DNA from: Duganella sp. CF517
Lineage (GTDB): Bacteria > Pseudomonadota > Gammaproteobacteria > Burkholderiales > Burkholderiaceae_D
Assembly (NCBI RefSeq): GCF_900110275.1
Contig: NZ_FODC01000002.1
Location: 124,001 to 188,000, forward strand
Direction of reading: 5' to 3'
DNA length: 64,000 nucleotides
Shown here piece by piece: positions 45,910-54,118 of this stretch. Within the stretch, counting starts at the first letter, position 1. Each line of letters opens with the position of its first letter. A program made the position numbers and the translations under genes. Below the pieces are notes generated by a model. It was not told the origin of the DNA. It made no database searches and worked only from the letters and a program-made list of their open reading frames with translations.

Positions 45910-46836
45910 TCAGATCTCGGCCAGCGCCTTCAAGTGCGCGACCACGCTGCGGCCCAGCGCCGACAGGTTGTAGCCGCCCTCCAGGCAGCTGACGATGCGG
46001 CCCTTGCCGTACAGGCGCGCCACGTCCATCACCTGTTCCGTGATCCACGCGTAGTCCGCCTCGACCAGCCCCATGCCGCCGATGTCGTCCTCGCGGTGGG
46101 CGTCGAAGCCGGCCGAGATGAAGATCATCTCCGGCTTGAACGCGTGCAGCGCCGGCAGCCACTGCTCGGTGACGATCTTGCGCACGGCGTCGCCCTTGGT
46201 GGCCAGCGGCACCGGCACGTTGACCAGGTTGGCGGTGATCGGCTCGGGCTCGGTGTACGGATAGAACGGATGCTGGAAGAAGCTCACCATCAAGGCGCGC
46301 GGCTCGTCGCGGAACGCCTCCTCGGTGCCGTTGCCGTGGTGGACGTCGAAGTCGACGATGGCCACCCGCGCCAGGCCGCGCGCGTCGAGCGCGTGCTTGG
46401 CCGCGACGGCGACGTTGTTGAACAGGCAGAAGCCCATCGGCTCGACCGGCCGCGCGTGGTGGCCGGGCGGGCGCACCGAGCAGAAGGCGTTGTCGATCTC
46501 GCCGTCGATGACGGCGTCGGTCGCGGCCACGGCGGCGCCGGCGGCGCGCTGCGCGGCCAGCCAGCTCCAGGCGTTGAGCGAGGTGTCGCCGTCGATCGGA
46601 TAGGTGTCGCCCGGCGCCGGCACGTTGTCGCGCACGATGGCGATGGCGTTGCGGCTGTGGTTGCGCTCGAGGTCGGCCAGCGCCACCAGCGGCGCCTCGC
46701 GGTGCTCGAGCAGGTCGCTGATGTGCGATCCGATCAGCTGGTCCGCGATGGCTTGCAGGCGCGCCGGCGATTCGGGGTGCCAATCGCCCATGTCGTGGCG
46801 CTGGCAATCGGGATGGCTGTAAATGGCTGTGGTCAT
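45910..46836 (-). CDS. Histone deacetylase family protein
   Basis: The 308-residue protein has the HDAC-fold motifs: RPPGHHA (active-site His pair), DFDVHHGNGTEE (zinc Asp and His), SAGFDAHREDDIG (zinc Asp) and EGGYN (transition-state Tyr). Bacterial members act on acetylated polyamines or other small acyl-amides, or on lysines. The substrate is unknown. ATG 46836 gives the usual family N-terminus (AIYSHPDCQRHDMG). It is divergent from the moxR operon. Confidence 0.93.
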   Translation of the reverse strand: MTTAIYSHPDCQRHDMGDWHPESPARLQAIADQLIGSHISDLLEHREAPLVALADLERNHSRNAIAIVRDNVPAPGDTYPIDGDTSLNAWSWLAAQRAAGAAVAATDAVIDGEIDNAFCSVRPPGHHARPVEPMGFCLFNNVAVAAKHALDARGLARVAIVDFDVHHGNGTEEAFRDEPRALMVSFFQHPFYPYTEPEPITANLVNVPVPLATKGDAVRKIVTEQWLPALHAFKPEMIFISAGFDAHREDDIGGMGLVEADYAWITEQVMDVARLYGKGRIVSCLEGGYNLSALGRSVVAHLKALAEI

Positions 46837-46976
46837 GTCTATGGTTTTACAGGCCGCGAATGGTCTACGCAAGGTCCGCTTCAGCGCGCTATATCCGCTG
46901 CGCGGTTTCTCGCATAGAATCGTCAAACGCCGCGCCTGATTGTGCTGATCCCAGGCGCTAATCTACCATACATATC

Positions 46977-47897
46977 ATGTACACAAAATTGCACGCGGTG
47001 GCACGCCAGGTCGGAGACATCATTGTCGGCAAGGACTTGCAGATCCGTCAAGCGCTGACCTGCCTGCTGGCCGGCGGCCACCTGCTGATCGAGGACGTGC
47101 CCGGCGTCGGCAAGACCACCCTGGCGCACGCGCTGGCGATCTCGCTGGGGTTGCGCTTCAACCGCATCCAGTTCACCAGCGACCTGCTGCCGGCCGACGT
47201 CAACGGCATCTCGATCTACGAGCGTGAAAAGAACGGCTTCGTGTTCCATCCCGGCCCGATCTTCACGCAAGTGCTGCTGGCCGACGAGATCAACCGCGCC
47301 ACGCCGAAGACCCAGTCGGGCCTGCTCGAGGCGATGGAGGAGCGCCAGGTCAGCGCCGACGGCGTCACGCGCCCGCTGCCGCTGCCGTTCTTCGTCATCG
47401 CCACGCAAAATCCCACCCACCAGATCGGCACGTTCCCGCTGCCCGAGTCGCAGCTGGACCGCTTCCTGATGTGCCTGTCGCTGGGCTATCCGGACGCCGC
47501 CGCCGAACGCGCGCTGCTGCTGGGCGAGGACCGCCGCCTGCTGCTCAAGACCTTGCCGGCGGCGATGACGCCGGCCGAGCTGGGCGCGGCCCAGCAAGCG
47601 CTCAAGCGGATCCACGTGTCGGCGCCGCTGGTCGACTATGTGCAGGCGCTGGCGGCCGCCTCGCGCCAGAACGGCATGTTCGCCGAGGGCATGAGTCCGC
47701 GCGCCGCCATCGCGCTGCTGCAGGCGGCGCGCGCCTGGGCCGCGCTGGAGGGACGCGACCACGTGCTGCCGGAGGACGTGCAGGCGGTGCTGGTGCCGGT
47801 CTGCGCGCACCGCCTGCGTCCGCTCAAGGCGGCGCACGGCGTGGCGCTGGCCAGCCGCGACCTGGTGCTGCAGTTGCAGAAATCGGTGCCGCTGTAG
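46977..47897 (+). CDS. MoxR family AAA+ ATPase
   Basis: The 306-residue ATPase has Walker A in EDVPGVGKTTLAHAL, Walker B in LLADEINRATPKTQSGLLEAM (as LLADEINRA), and sensor 1 FFVIATQNP. The MoxR pattern FPLPESQLDRFLMCLSLGYP follows in parts. It lacks a signal peptide and should work as a cytoplasmic chaperone-type ATPase. Its TAG overlaps the GTG of the DUF58 gene by one base. MoxR-DUF58-TgpA is a conserved module. Confidence 0.94.
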   Translation: MYTKLHAVARQVGDIIVGKDLQIRQALTCLLAGGHLLIEDVPGVGKTTLAHALAISLGLRFNRIQFTSDLLPADVNGISIYEREKNGFVFHPGPIFTQVLLADEINRATPKTQSGLLEAMEERQVSADGVTRPLPLPFFVIATQNPTHQIGTFPLPESQLDRFLMCLSLGYPDAAAERALLLGEDRRLLLKTLPAAMTPAELGAAQQALKRIHVSAPLVDYVQALAAASRQNGMFAEGMSPRAAIALLQAARAWAALEGRDHVLPEDVQAVLVPVCAHRLRPLKAAHGVALASRDLVLQLQKSVPL

Positions 47898-48901
47898 TGA
47901 CTTCCGGCCTGCAAGCGTTGTTCCGCAAAGGCCGGCGGGTGGGCGAGCGGTGGCTGTTCCAGCTGCGCGGCAGTGAAACCGGCGAGGTCACCCTGACGTC
48001 GCGCCGCGTGTTCATCCTGCCCACGCGCGCCGGCCTCTCGTTCACCGTGCTGCTGCTGATCATGCTGATCGGCGCGCTCAATTACAACCTCGGCCTGGGC
48101 TTCGCGCTGACCTTCTTCACCGGCGCCTGCGCGGTGGCCGACATGTTCCTGACGGCGCGCAACCTTGCGCTGCTGAAGCTGGCGCCGGGCCGCGCGCAGC
48201 CGGTGTTCGCCGGCGAGCAGGCGCGCTTCGAACTGCGCCTGGCCAACCCCACCCGGCTCGACCGCTACGCCATCTGGCTCGGCTTCCAGGCGCTCGGCGA
48301 ACCGCGCCAGGCGACGGACGTGGCGGCCGGCGGCGCCGGCGCGGTGGCGCTGTCGCTGCCGACGCGCGAGCGCGGCTGGCTGGCCGCGCCGCGCATCGAG
48401 CTGACCACGCGTTTTCCGCTCGGCCTGTTCAAGGCGTGGAGCTACTGGCAACCGGACATGCGGGTGCTGGTGTATCCGGCGCCGGAATCGCCCGCCCAGC
48501 CGCTGCCGTCGCACGGCGCCGCCAGCGAGGACGGCCATGGCACCGTGGGGCTGGATAATTTCGCCGGCATCCGCAGCTACCAGCAGGGCGACCCGATGCG
48601 GCATCTGGCCTGGCGCCAGATCGCCCGCCACGATCCGGCGCTGGGCGGACAGCTGGTGACCAAGCATTTCGAGGGCGGCGCGGTGGCCGAACTGGCGCTG
48701 GACTTCGCCGCGCTGCCGCTGCAACTGGACCTGGAACTGAAACTGTCGCGCATGACGCAATGGGTGCTGGCGGCCGAGCAGCGCGCCCTGCCCTACACCT
48801 TCCGCCTGGCGCAGCACGCCTACGGCCCGGCGCTGGGCGACGCCCACCGCGCCGCCTGCCTGCGCGCGCTGGCGCTGTTCGGGCGCGAGGGCGGCGCATG
48901 A
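47897..48901 (+). CDS. DUF58 domain-containing membrane protein
   Basis: GTG 47897 overlaps the moxR stop and gives 334 residues. Two membrane helices lie near the N-terminus (LSFTVLLLIMLIGALNYNLG and the following LGFALTFFTGACAVADMFL). The DUF58 core with YQQGDPMRHLAWRQIARH lies at about residues 220-240. DUF58 proteins pair with MoxR and are thought to act at the membrane in cell-envelope assembly. Its TGA overlaps the ATG of the transglutaminase gene. Confidence 0.9.
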   Translation: MTSGLQALFRKGRRVGERWLFQLRGSETGEVTLTSRRVFILPTRAGLSFTVLLLIMLIGALNYNLGLGFALTFFTGACAVADMFLTARNLALLKLAPGRAQPVFAGEQARFELRLANPTRLDRYAIWLGFQALGEPRQATDVAAGGAGAVALSLPTRERGWLAAPRIELTTRFPLGLFKAWSYWQPDMRVLVYPAPESPAQPLPSHGAASEDGHGTVGLDNFAGIRSYQQGDPMRHLAWRQIARHDPALGGQLVTKHFEGGAVAELALDFAALPLQLDLELKLSRMTQWVLAAEQRALPYTFRLAQHAYGPALGDAHRAACLRALALFGREGGA

Positions 48902-50940
48902 GCGGCACATCACGACGCGGCCCCGCGCTGCGGCGCCTGGCGGCGCTGCCGCGCGACAAGGCCGACACCCTGCTGCTGCTGACCGCCGCGCTGATGGTGC
49001 TGGCGCCGCACTTCGCCCACCTGCCGCCGTGGGTCAGCCTGGCCGTGTGCGCGACCTTGCTGTGGCGCGTGGCCATCACCTGGCGCGGCAAGCGCATGCC
49101 GCCAATGTGGCTGCTGGTGCCGGTCGCGGTGGCGGCGATGGCCGGCGTCTACCTGACCTACCGCACCTTGCTGGGCCGCGACGCCGGCGTCGCCATGCTG
49201 ACATTGCTGCTGGCGTTCAAGCTGCTGGAGATGCGCGCCAAGCGCGACCTGTTCGTCGTCATCTTCCTCAGCTTCTTCGTGCTGCTGACCAGCTTTTTCT
49301 ATTCGCAGACGATGCCGACGGCGCTGTTCATGGCCGCCACCATCATCGTGCTGCTGACGGCGCAGCAATCGTTCCAGTACACCGGCGCCGTGCCGCCGCT
49401 GGCCCGCCGCCTGCGCACCTCGGCCAAGCTGTTCCTGCTGGCCGCGCCGCTGGCGCTGCTGATGTTCATCGGCTTCCCGCGCGTCCAGGGGCCGCTGTGG
49501 GGCATGCCGGGCGACGCCCACAGCGGCCGCAGCGGCATCTCCGACAGCATGGCGCCGGGCACGCTGTCGTCGCTGGCGCAGTCGGACGACGTCGCCTTCC
49601 GCGTGCGCTTCCTCGACCAGGCTCCGCCGCAAAACCAGCTGTACTGGCGCAGCATCGTGCTGGGCGACTACGACGGCCGCACCTGGACCCGGGTGCCGCG
49701 CCGGCGCGGCGCGCAAAGGATGGACATCGCCGTCAGCGTGCGCGGCCAGCCGGTCCGCCACGAAGTGACGATGGAGCCGACCGGCAAGCGCTGGCTGGCG
49801 CTGCTGGAGTTGACCGGCCCGCGCTTCGGCGTGCCGGGCTTCACTGTGCGCGAATCGGACGAGATGGAGCAGTTCACGATCGAGCCGGTGGCGCGCCGCG
49901 TGCGCTACGCCGCCAGCGCCTATGTCGATTTTCAATTGCAAGCGACCGAGCAGCCGGAAAACCTGCGGCGCTGGCTGGAGCTGCCGGACGGCTTCAACCC
50001 GCGCACCTTGGCGCTGGCGCAACAGCTCAAGCAAGCGGCGCCGCTTGCGGCGGACGGCCGGCCGGACGCCCGCCAGCTGTCGCAGCAGGTACTGTCGATG
50101 TTCCGCCGCGACACTTTCCACTACACCCTGCAGCCGCCGCTGGCCGGGCGCGACATGGTCGACGACTTCCTGTTCACCAGCAAGGCCGGCTTTTGCGAGC
50201 ACTATGCCGGCGCCTACGTTGTCCTGATGCGGGCCATGGGCGTGCCGGCGCGCGTGGTCACCGGCTACCAGGGCGGCGAACTCAATCCGCTCGACGGCTA
50301 CCTGACGGTGCGCCAGTCCGACGCCCACGCCTGGGCCGAGATCTGGCTGCCCGCGCGGGGCTGGCGCCGGGTCGACCCGACCGGCGCGGTCGCGCCCGAG
50401 CGCATCGCCGGCAACCTGGCGCGGGCGCTGCCGCCGCCATCGACGTTCGGCTTCGGCCAGTTTATCGCGCTGCGGAACGACCCCGATTCGTGGCTCGCGC
50501 AACTCGGATTCCGCTATGCCGCGCTGAATAATTCTTGGAATCAATGGGTCCTGGATTACAATCCAGATAGGCAGCGAAGTTTCCTTGCGGAACTAGGTTC
50601 CGTGTTGGGTAACTGGCGCAGCGCGGCGGGCGCGCTGGCGGTCTGCGCGCTGGCGTGGCTGCTGCACTGGCGGCGGCAACGCCGGCCGGCCGCGCCGCTG
50701 GATGCGCTGTACCTGGCCTTTTGCCGGCTGCAGGCGCGCCGCGGTCATGGGCGGCGCCCCGATGAGGGCCCGCTCAGCTATGCTGCCCGTCTGCGGGACC
50801 TGCCCGCCAGCGCGGAACAACACGCGGCGATGGAGACATTTTTAACCCTGTACGGCGCGCTGAAATACGGCGGCGCCGGGGCCGAACAACGAACGGCGTC
50901 GCTCAAGACGCTGAAAACACTGTTACCTTTATGCCGATGA
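48898..50940 (+). CDS. tgpA: Transglutaminase-like TgpA family membrane protein
   Basis: The 680-residue protein has about five N-terminal membrane helices. A periplasmic domain follows, with the papain-like transglutaminase triad: Cys in KAGFCEHYAGAYVVLMRAMG, His in DAHAWAEIWLP and Asp in RRVDPTGAVAPER. One more helix and a C-terminal DUF4129-like region complete it. The layout matches TgpA, a protein important for viability in Pseudomonas. It overlaps DUF58 (ATGA) and mltB (ATGA), so all four genes are translationally coupled. Confidence 0.92.
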   Translation: MSGTSRRGPALRRLAALPRDKADTLLLLTAALMVLAPHFAHLPPWVSLAVCATLLWRVAITWRGKRMPPMWLLVPVAVAAMAGVYLTYRTLLGRDAGVAMLTLLLAFKLLEMRAKRDLFVVIFLSFFVLLTSFFYSQTMPTALFMAATIIVLLTAQQSFQYTGAVPPLARRLRTSAKLFLLAAPLALLMFIGFPRVQGPLWGMPGDAHSGRSGISDSMAPGTLSSLAQSDDVAFRVRFLDQAPPQNQLYWRSIVLGDYDGRTWTRVPRRRGAQRMDIAVSVRGQPVRHEVTMEPTGKRWLALLELTGPRFGVPGFTVRESDEMEQFTIEPVARRVRYAASAYVDFQLQATEQPENLRRWLELPDGFNPRTLALAQQLKQAAPLAADGRPDARQLSQQVLSMFRRDTFHYTLQPPLAGRDMVDDFLFTSKAGFCEHYAGAYVVLMRAMGVPARVVTGYQGGELNPLDGYLTVRQSDAHAWAEIWLPARGWRRVDPTGAVAPERIAGNLARALPPPSTFGFGQFIALRNDPDSWLAQLGFRYAALNNSWNQWVLDYNPDRQRSFLAELGSVLGNWRSAAGALAVCALAWLLHWRRQRRPAAPLDALYLAFCRLQARRGHGRRPDEGPLSYAARLRDLPASAEQHAAMETFLTLYGALKYGGAGAEQRTASLKTLKTLLPLCR

Positions 50941-52073
50941 AGACTTTGATCCCCCCCCTGCTGGCCGCCGCGCTGCTGGCCGCCAGCGGCGCCAGCCACG
51001 CGCAGGTCGACCGCTACGGCTACAAACTGCCGCCCAGCATGCAGCCAAAAGCCAAGAAGAAAGCGCCGCCCGTCAAAAAGAAAACCGTGCCGGCCATCGA
51101 CTATGTCGGCGAATACGTCAACTTCGGCGAGTGGAAGGACGTGCGCGCCTTCCTCGACGACGTCGCCACCCGCAACGGCTTCGACCGCAAGGAACTGGAC
51201 ACCCTGATGGCCCAGGTGCGCTATGTCGACGCCACGGTGCAGCTGGTCAAGCCGGCGCCGCCGGGCAAGCCGAAAAACTGGGCCGCCTACCGGGCGCTGA
51301 CGATCGAGTCGACGCGGGTCGACGGCGGCGTCAAGTTCTGGAACGACAACGCCGATGCGCTCAACCGCGCCGAGGCGCTGTACGGCATTCCGGCCGAGAT
51401 CATTGTCGGCATCATCGGCGTCGAGACCGTGTACGGCCGCGTCACCGGCAAGTTCCGCGTCGTCGACGCGCTCACCACGTTGGCGTTCTCGTACCCGGAG
51501 GCGCCGCAGCGCGCCGCCCGCATGGAATTCTTCCGTGGCGAGCTCGAGGCCACCCTGGTGTTCGCACGGCGCGACGGCGTCGACCCGCTGTCGCTGCGCG
51601 GCTCGTTCGCCGGCGCCATGGGCATGCCGCAGTTCATGCCGAGCAGCCTGATCAAGTACGCGGTCGATTTCGACGGCAGCGGCCACATCGACCTGCTCGG
51701 CTCGAGCACCGACGCCATCGGCAGCGTCGCCGCCTTCCTGGCGGCCCACGGCTGGCAGCGCGAGCAGGGCGGCCCGTTGGTGTACGCCGCCACGGCGTCG
51801 CCCAACCGGGCCTGGGAACCGATGCTGAACCAGGGCCTGACAGCAAAATATGCGCCGCGGGACTTGATAGCGGCGGGAGTCACCACCACTGTAGCTGTGC
51901 CGGAGCAACAAACCTATGGCCTGGTGGATCTGCAAAACGGCGCCGACCCGACCGAATACTGGTTAGCCAACAGTAATTTCTTTGCAATTACGCAGTACAA
52001 CCGCAGCTATTTCTACGCCATGTCGGTGATCGAGCTGGGCCGCGCGGTGCGGCTGGCGCGCGGCAACATGTAG
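50937..52073 (+). CDS. mltB: Lytic murein transglycosylase B
   Basis: ATG 50937 overlaps the tgpA stop; ATG 50931 is also possible. The product of about 378 residues has a signal peptide (PPLLAAALLAASGASHAQ) without a lipobox Cys, so it is a soluble periplasmic form. The MltB domain shows the catalytic Glu in GIIGVETVYG, then FAGAMGMPQFMPSSLIKYAVDFDG (in part) and LGSSTDAIGSVAAFLAAHGW. It cleaves peptidoglycan with 1,6-anhydro product formation. It is the last gene of the MoxR operon, linking this module to wall turnover. Confidence 0.93.
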   Translation: MKTLIPPLLAAALLAASGASHAQVDRYGYKLPPSMQPKAKKKAPPVKKKTVPAIDYVGEYVNFGEWKDVRAFLDDVATRNGFDRKELDTLMAQVRYVDATVQLVKPAPPGKPKNWAAYRALTIESTRVDGGVKFWNDNADALNRAEALYGIPAEIIVGIIGVETVYGRVTGKFRVVDALTTLAFSYPEAPQRAARMEFFRGELEATLVFARRDGVDPLSLRGSFAGAMGMPQFMPSSLIKYAVDFDGSGHIDLLGSSTDAIGSVAAFLAAHGWQREQGGPLVYAATASPNRAWEPMLNQGLTAKYAPRDLIAAGVTTTVAVPEQQTYGLVDLQNGADPTEYWLANSNFFAITQYNRSYFYAMSVIELGRAVRLARGNM

Positions 52074-52555
52074 AAAGCGGCGCACGGCGCGCCGCGCGGA
52101 CGCGTGTAAGGACGGCGATGACGGATGTAAGCAACAGTAACGCCTGTTGTTGGCCCAACTTGCACGCGGTATTGTTTAGTTGACACTTGGAAATTATTCA
52201 TCCAAACTGGCCATTAAAGCACTAAATCATAAGCATCTATACAACGAAATTGTCTTATAATTAACGTTAGTTGCTAAATACAAGCGTGCACCATAGCGTA
52301 GCACAGGAGTCGGTGTATAATTCTCACACAATGTTGCATCGGGACAACAATACACGACTTTGCAATTTTTTTCTATTGCTGTCGGGTATTACATTGCGAG
52401 ATGTTGTATAATTGTGTATATATTATGAAACTTGTTATCCCGGAATCGGTCCGTGTGTAAATTCGTTCCTTGGTAAGGATGAACATTAACGCAGCAAAGC
52501 GAGCTCCGAGTGTTGTACTTTGCAGGACAACTTTACAGAAGGAAAAGACGAAATC
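52074..52555 (+). other. Long AT-rich leader region before the HTH gene
   Basis: This 482-bp stretch contains no supported gene. It is much more AT-rich than its surroundings and holds TATAAT at 52256, 52316 and 52407, plus TTGACA at 52180. None forms a well-spaced -35/-10 pair by eye. It probably carries the promoter and leader of the HTH gene and could encode a small RNA. Confidence 0.4.
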
Positions 52556-52894
52556 ATGACAAACCAAGTCGGCATAGATATGAACAACGATGCGGATGGC
52601 GATGACCTGCTGCAATACAATCCCAACCGTCTGCTCGATACCCTGATCGAAAACTTGCGCTTGAAAAACGACGCGGCCCTGTCGCGCGCGTTGGAAGTCG
52701 CACCGCCAGTGATCAGTAAAATTCGCCACCACCGCCTGCCAGTTGGCGCTTCGCTGCTGATCCGCATGCACGAAGTTAGCGATCTGAGCATCCGTGACCT
52801 GCGTTACTTGATGGGCGATCGCCGCAACAAGTTCCGCATCAGCGATAAGCAGTTCAAACCAAAGGAAGGCGAACCAGGCCAGGGCCAGGGTTAA
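52556..52894 (+). CDS. Small XRE-like helix-turn-helix protein
   Basis: The 112-residue protein starts at ATG 52556 with AAGGAAAAG upstream. Residues of about 38-70 (LKNDAALSRALEVAPPVISK followed by IRHHRLPVGA) form a lambda-repressor-like helix-turn-helix. The C-terminus is basic and ends Gly/Gln-rich. It is probably a DNA-binding regulator. Related small proteins seem common in Oxalobacteraceae, but I know no function. It has its own terminator and a long leader. Confidence 0.75.
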   Translation: MTNQVGIDMNNDADGDDLLQYNPNRLLDTLIENLRLKNDAALSRALEVAPPVISKIRHHRLPVGASLLIRMHEVSDLSIRDLRYLMGDRRNKFRISDKQFKPKEGEPGQGQG

Positions 52895-52930
52895 GTTTTA
52901 CCCCGGCACTGACCTGTTGCGTTTTACCCT

Positions 52931-52975
52931 TGTATCCCTCCCCCCTCTTGCAGGGGCGAGGGATACATCTTTTTG
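52931..52975 (+). terminator. Terminator between the HTH gene and cysM
   Basis: GTATCCCTC and GAGGGATAC enclose an inner C/G-rich stem and are followed by ATCTTTTT. It ends the HTH transcript and, being symmetric, may also serve cysM from the other side. Confidence 0.8.
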
Positions 52976-53013
52976 CGCGCCGGGTTTTAGGCCGGCGAAT
53001 TTAAGCTGCGAGC

Positions 53014-53916
53014 CTAAGCCGGAAACACGCCGGTCGACAGATAGCGGTCGCCGCGGTCGCACACGATGAACACGATCGTCGCGTTCTCCACCGTCTGCGA
53101 AAGACGCAACGCGATCTCGCAGGCGCCCGCCGCCGAAATACCACAGAAAATGCCCTCCTCCGCCGCCAGCCGGCGCGCCATCCGTTCGGCCGACGCCTGC
53201 GACACCGCCTCGACCTTGTCCACCCGCGCGCGGTCGTAGATTTTCGGCAGGTAGGCTTCCGGCCATTTGCGGATACCGGGGATCGACGAACCCTCCTCCG
53301 GCTCGGCGCCGATGATCTGCACGGCCGGATTCTGTTCCTTCAGATAGCGCGACACGCCCATGATGGTGCCGGTGGTGCCCATGGCGCTGACGAAATGGGT
53401 GACGCGGCCGTCGGTGTCGCGCCAGATTTCCGGGCCGGTGCCCTCGTAGTGGGCGCGCGCGTTGTCCTGGTTGCCGAACTGGTCGAGGATGATGCCCTTG
53501 CCGTCCTTTTGCAGTTGCTCGGCCATGTCGCGCGCGTATTCCATGCCGCCGGTCTTGGGCGTGAGCATGATCTGCGCGCCGTAGGCGGCCATGCTCTGGC
53601 GCCGCTCGATGCTCAGGTTCTCGGGCATCAGCAGCAACATTTTGTAGCCGCGCAACGCCGCCGCCATCGCCAGCGCGATGCCGGTGTTGCCGCTGGTCGC
53701 TTCGATCAGGGTGTCGCCGGGCTTGATGTCGCCGCGCTCCTCGGCGCGCTTGAGCATCGACATGGCGGCACGGTCCTTGACGGAGCCGGCCGGATTGTTG
53801 CCTTCGAGCTTGCCGAGAATAATATTGTTGCGGGCGACCGCGTCCGCGCCGGGCAAGCGGGTCAGCTGCACCAGCGGCGTGTTGCCGATCGTATCTTCCA
53901 GAGTCTTGTAAGCCAT
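53014..53916 (-). CDS. cysM: Cysteine synthase B
   Basis: The 300-residue PLP enzyme starts MAYKTLEDTIGNTPLVQL, has the PLP Lys in NNPAGSVKDRAAMSM, TSGNTGIALAM, and GTTGTIMGVSRYLKE. The lengths and the EPEEGSSIPGIRKWPEAYLP block (quoted in two parts, EPEEGSSIPG and WPEAYLP) match CysM rather than CysK. CysM uses O-acetylserine with sulfide or thiosulfate. An upstream in-frame TTG at 53925 is less likely than ATG 53916. Confidence 0.94.
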   Translation of the reverse strand: MAYKTLEDTIGNTPLVQLTRLPGADAVARNNIILGKLEGNNPAGSVKDRAAMSMLKRAEERGDIKPGDTLIEATSGNTGIALAMAAALRGYKMLLLMPENLSIERRQSMAAYGAQIMLTPKTGGMEYARDMAEQLQKDGKGIILDQFGNQDNARAHYEGTGPEIWRDTDGRVTHFVSAMGTTGTIMGVSRYLKEQNPAVQIIGAEPEEGSSIPGIRKWPEAYLPKIYDRARVDKVEAVSQASAERMARRLAAEEGIFCGISAAGACEIALRLSQTVENATIVFIVCDRGDRYLSTGVFPA

Positions 53917-54118
53917 CGTGTTCAATCTTCAGTGGTTTCGCCAAAACATGCATTTTAATCCGACTTGCCGTTGCGCGTATTGCAAGGGATGGCCGGTCCC
54001 CTGCCTGAGGAGGTAAAGTGCCGGAAGTCTTTGGACTGGAGCGGCGGCATGCGCTAGACTTGCATCATCGCTGCATCGCACCACGCCGTGCCGACCACTT
54101 TTACGCCACTCGACCGCC

